A program made the translations under genes and the position numbers. The notes below the pieces were generated by a model that was not told the origin of the DNA, did not search any database, and saw only the letters and a program-made list of their open reading frames with translations. A stretch of DNA of 34,408 bases from Fusobacterium sp. IOR10 (GTDB lineage Bacteria > Fusobacteriota > Fusobacteriia > Fusobacteriales > Fusobacteriaceae): the NCBI RefSeq assembly GCF_010367435.1, contig NZ_WJWY01000023.1, positions 1 through 34,408 on the forward strand, read 5' to 3'. Positions 34,287-34,408 of this stretch are shown here, in pieces. Positions within the stretch are counted from its first letter, which is position 1, and every line of letters starts with the position of its first letter.

Positions 34287-34408
34287 TGTAGTGCACCCAA
34301 AATCTTAGACAAATAAGATGGAGGGTGCATTTCTTATGTCCAAATTAACAAATAAACAAAAAATAGAAATTTATGAAAGAAGGTTGAAAGGAGAAACAGT
34401 AAAATCTT
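34287..34408 (+). mobile_element. Left end of an IS3-family (IS150-type) insertion sequence, truncated by the window edge
   Basis: The terminal repeat starts at 34287 as TGTAGTGCACCCAAAATC and matches, with a few changes, the inverted repeat of the left-hand element (TGTAGTGAACCCATTTTC). A GGAGGG site and the first codons of a helix-turn-helix transposase protein follow. Orientation is the same as the element at 1-126, so both IS copies read rightward. The remainder lies beyond the window. Confidence 0.85.
34336..34408 (+). CDS. IS150-type OrfA transposase protein, N-terminal fragment
   Basis: ATG at 34336 follows GGAGGG by about ten bases and opens a frame of 24 codons that runs off the window. 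It begins MSKLTNKQKIEIYERR and then LKGETV, the usual opening of the helix-turn-helix OrfA protein in IS150-group elements. OrfA binds the IS ends and, by programmed frameshift with OrfB, forms the active transposase. Only the start can be seen; the family call comes from this text and the adjacent terminal repeat. Confidence 0.8.
   Translation, partial: MSKLTNKQKIEIYERRLKGETVKS

Noticed and set aside
1..34408. Composite transposon formed by the two same-orientation IS ends
   Set aside because: The interior is housekeeping DNA (polC, dnaE, era, rsmA, accC). Such a mobile unit is implausible, and repeat-bounded contig ends explain the layout.

Overview
The window is low-GC DNA (roughly 27-30% G+C by eye). 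Its gene set and neighbourhoods point to Fusobacteriota, probably Fusobacteriaceae. It carries both PolC and DnaE polymerases, an accB-accC-Asp23-nusB cluster, a split transketolase, and an FtsX/EnvC pair that suggests a diderm envelope. The assignment rests on gene content and protein style, not on a search. Almost everything is core housekeeping DNA. No tRNA, rRNA, CRISPR array or prophage was seen, and no gene-free stretch exceeds 300 bp.

Both ends lie inside IS3-family (IS150-type) insertion sequences in the same orientation. Positions 1-126 hold the last codons of a transposase and the right terminal repeat. Positions 34287-34408 hold the left terminal repeat and the first codons of an OrfA-like protein. 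Each end keeps only about 125 bp of IS, which looks like an assembly contig broken at a repeat.

Region A (141-4696, minus) reads PASTA protein, rsgA, rpe, a MarR regulator with a FeoA-like tail, and the RqcH/NFACT ribosome-rescue factor. It matches the prkC-rsgA-rpe order of Firmicutes, but the kinase domain is absent. Region B (4865-13892, plus) starts from a divergent promoter with hpt and rsmA. A terminator follows, then DUF4911, khpA, rimM, trmD, a second SPOUT methyltransferase, polC and an EamA transporter; this is mainly a ribosome/tRNA-maturation and replication block. Between two terminators at 13901-14097 sits a likely unannotated small RNA with a consensus promoter.

Region C (14106-20200, minus) reads ftsX, an envC-like gene, nadK, recN, a degenerate Xer-like recombinase and era, tightly packed with several overlaps. 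Region D (20271-22671, minus) holds a DUF457 membrane protein and the two transketolase subunits, ending in a hairpin. Region E (22805-26150, minus) is an operon with its own promoter: an AccB-like protein, accC, Asp23, AmaP, DUF2273 and nusB. Region F (26221-34176, minus) is a SNF2-family ATPase, an unrecognised 586-residue protein and dnaE, driven by a strong promoter next to the right-hand IS.

The most notable points are: the AccB-slot protein has lost its biotinyl lysine while keeping the rest of the BCCP fold, resembling plant BADC regulators; a kinase-less PASTA protein sits in the PrkC position; a Xer-like protein has lost most of its catalytic residues; and there is a candidate small RNA between polC-eamA and era.
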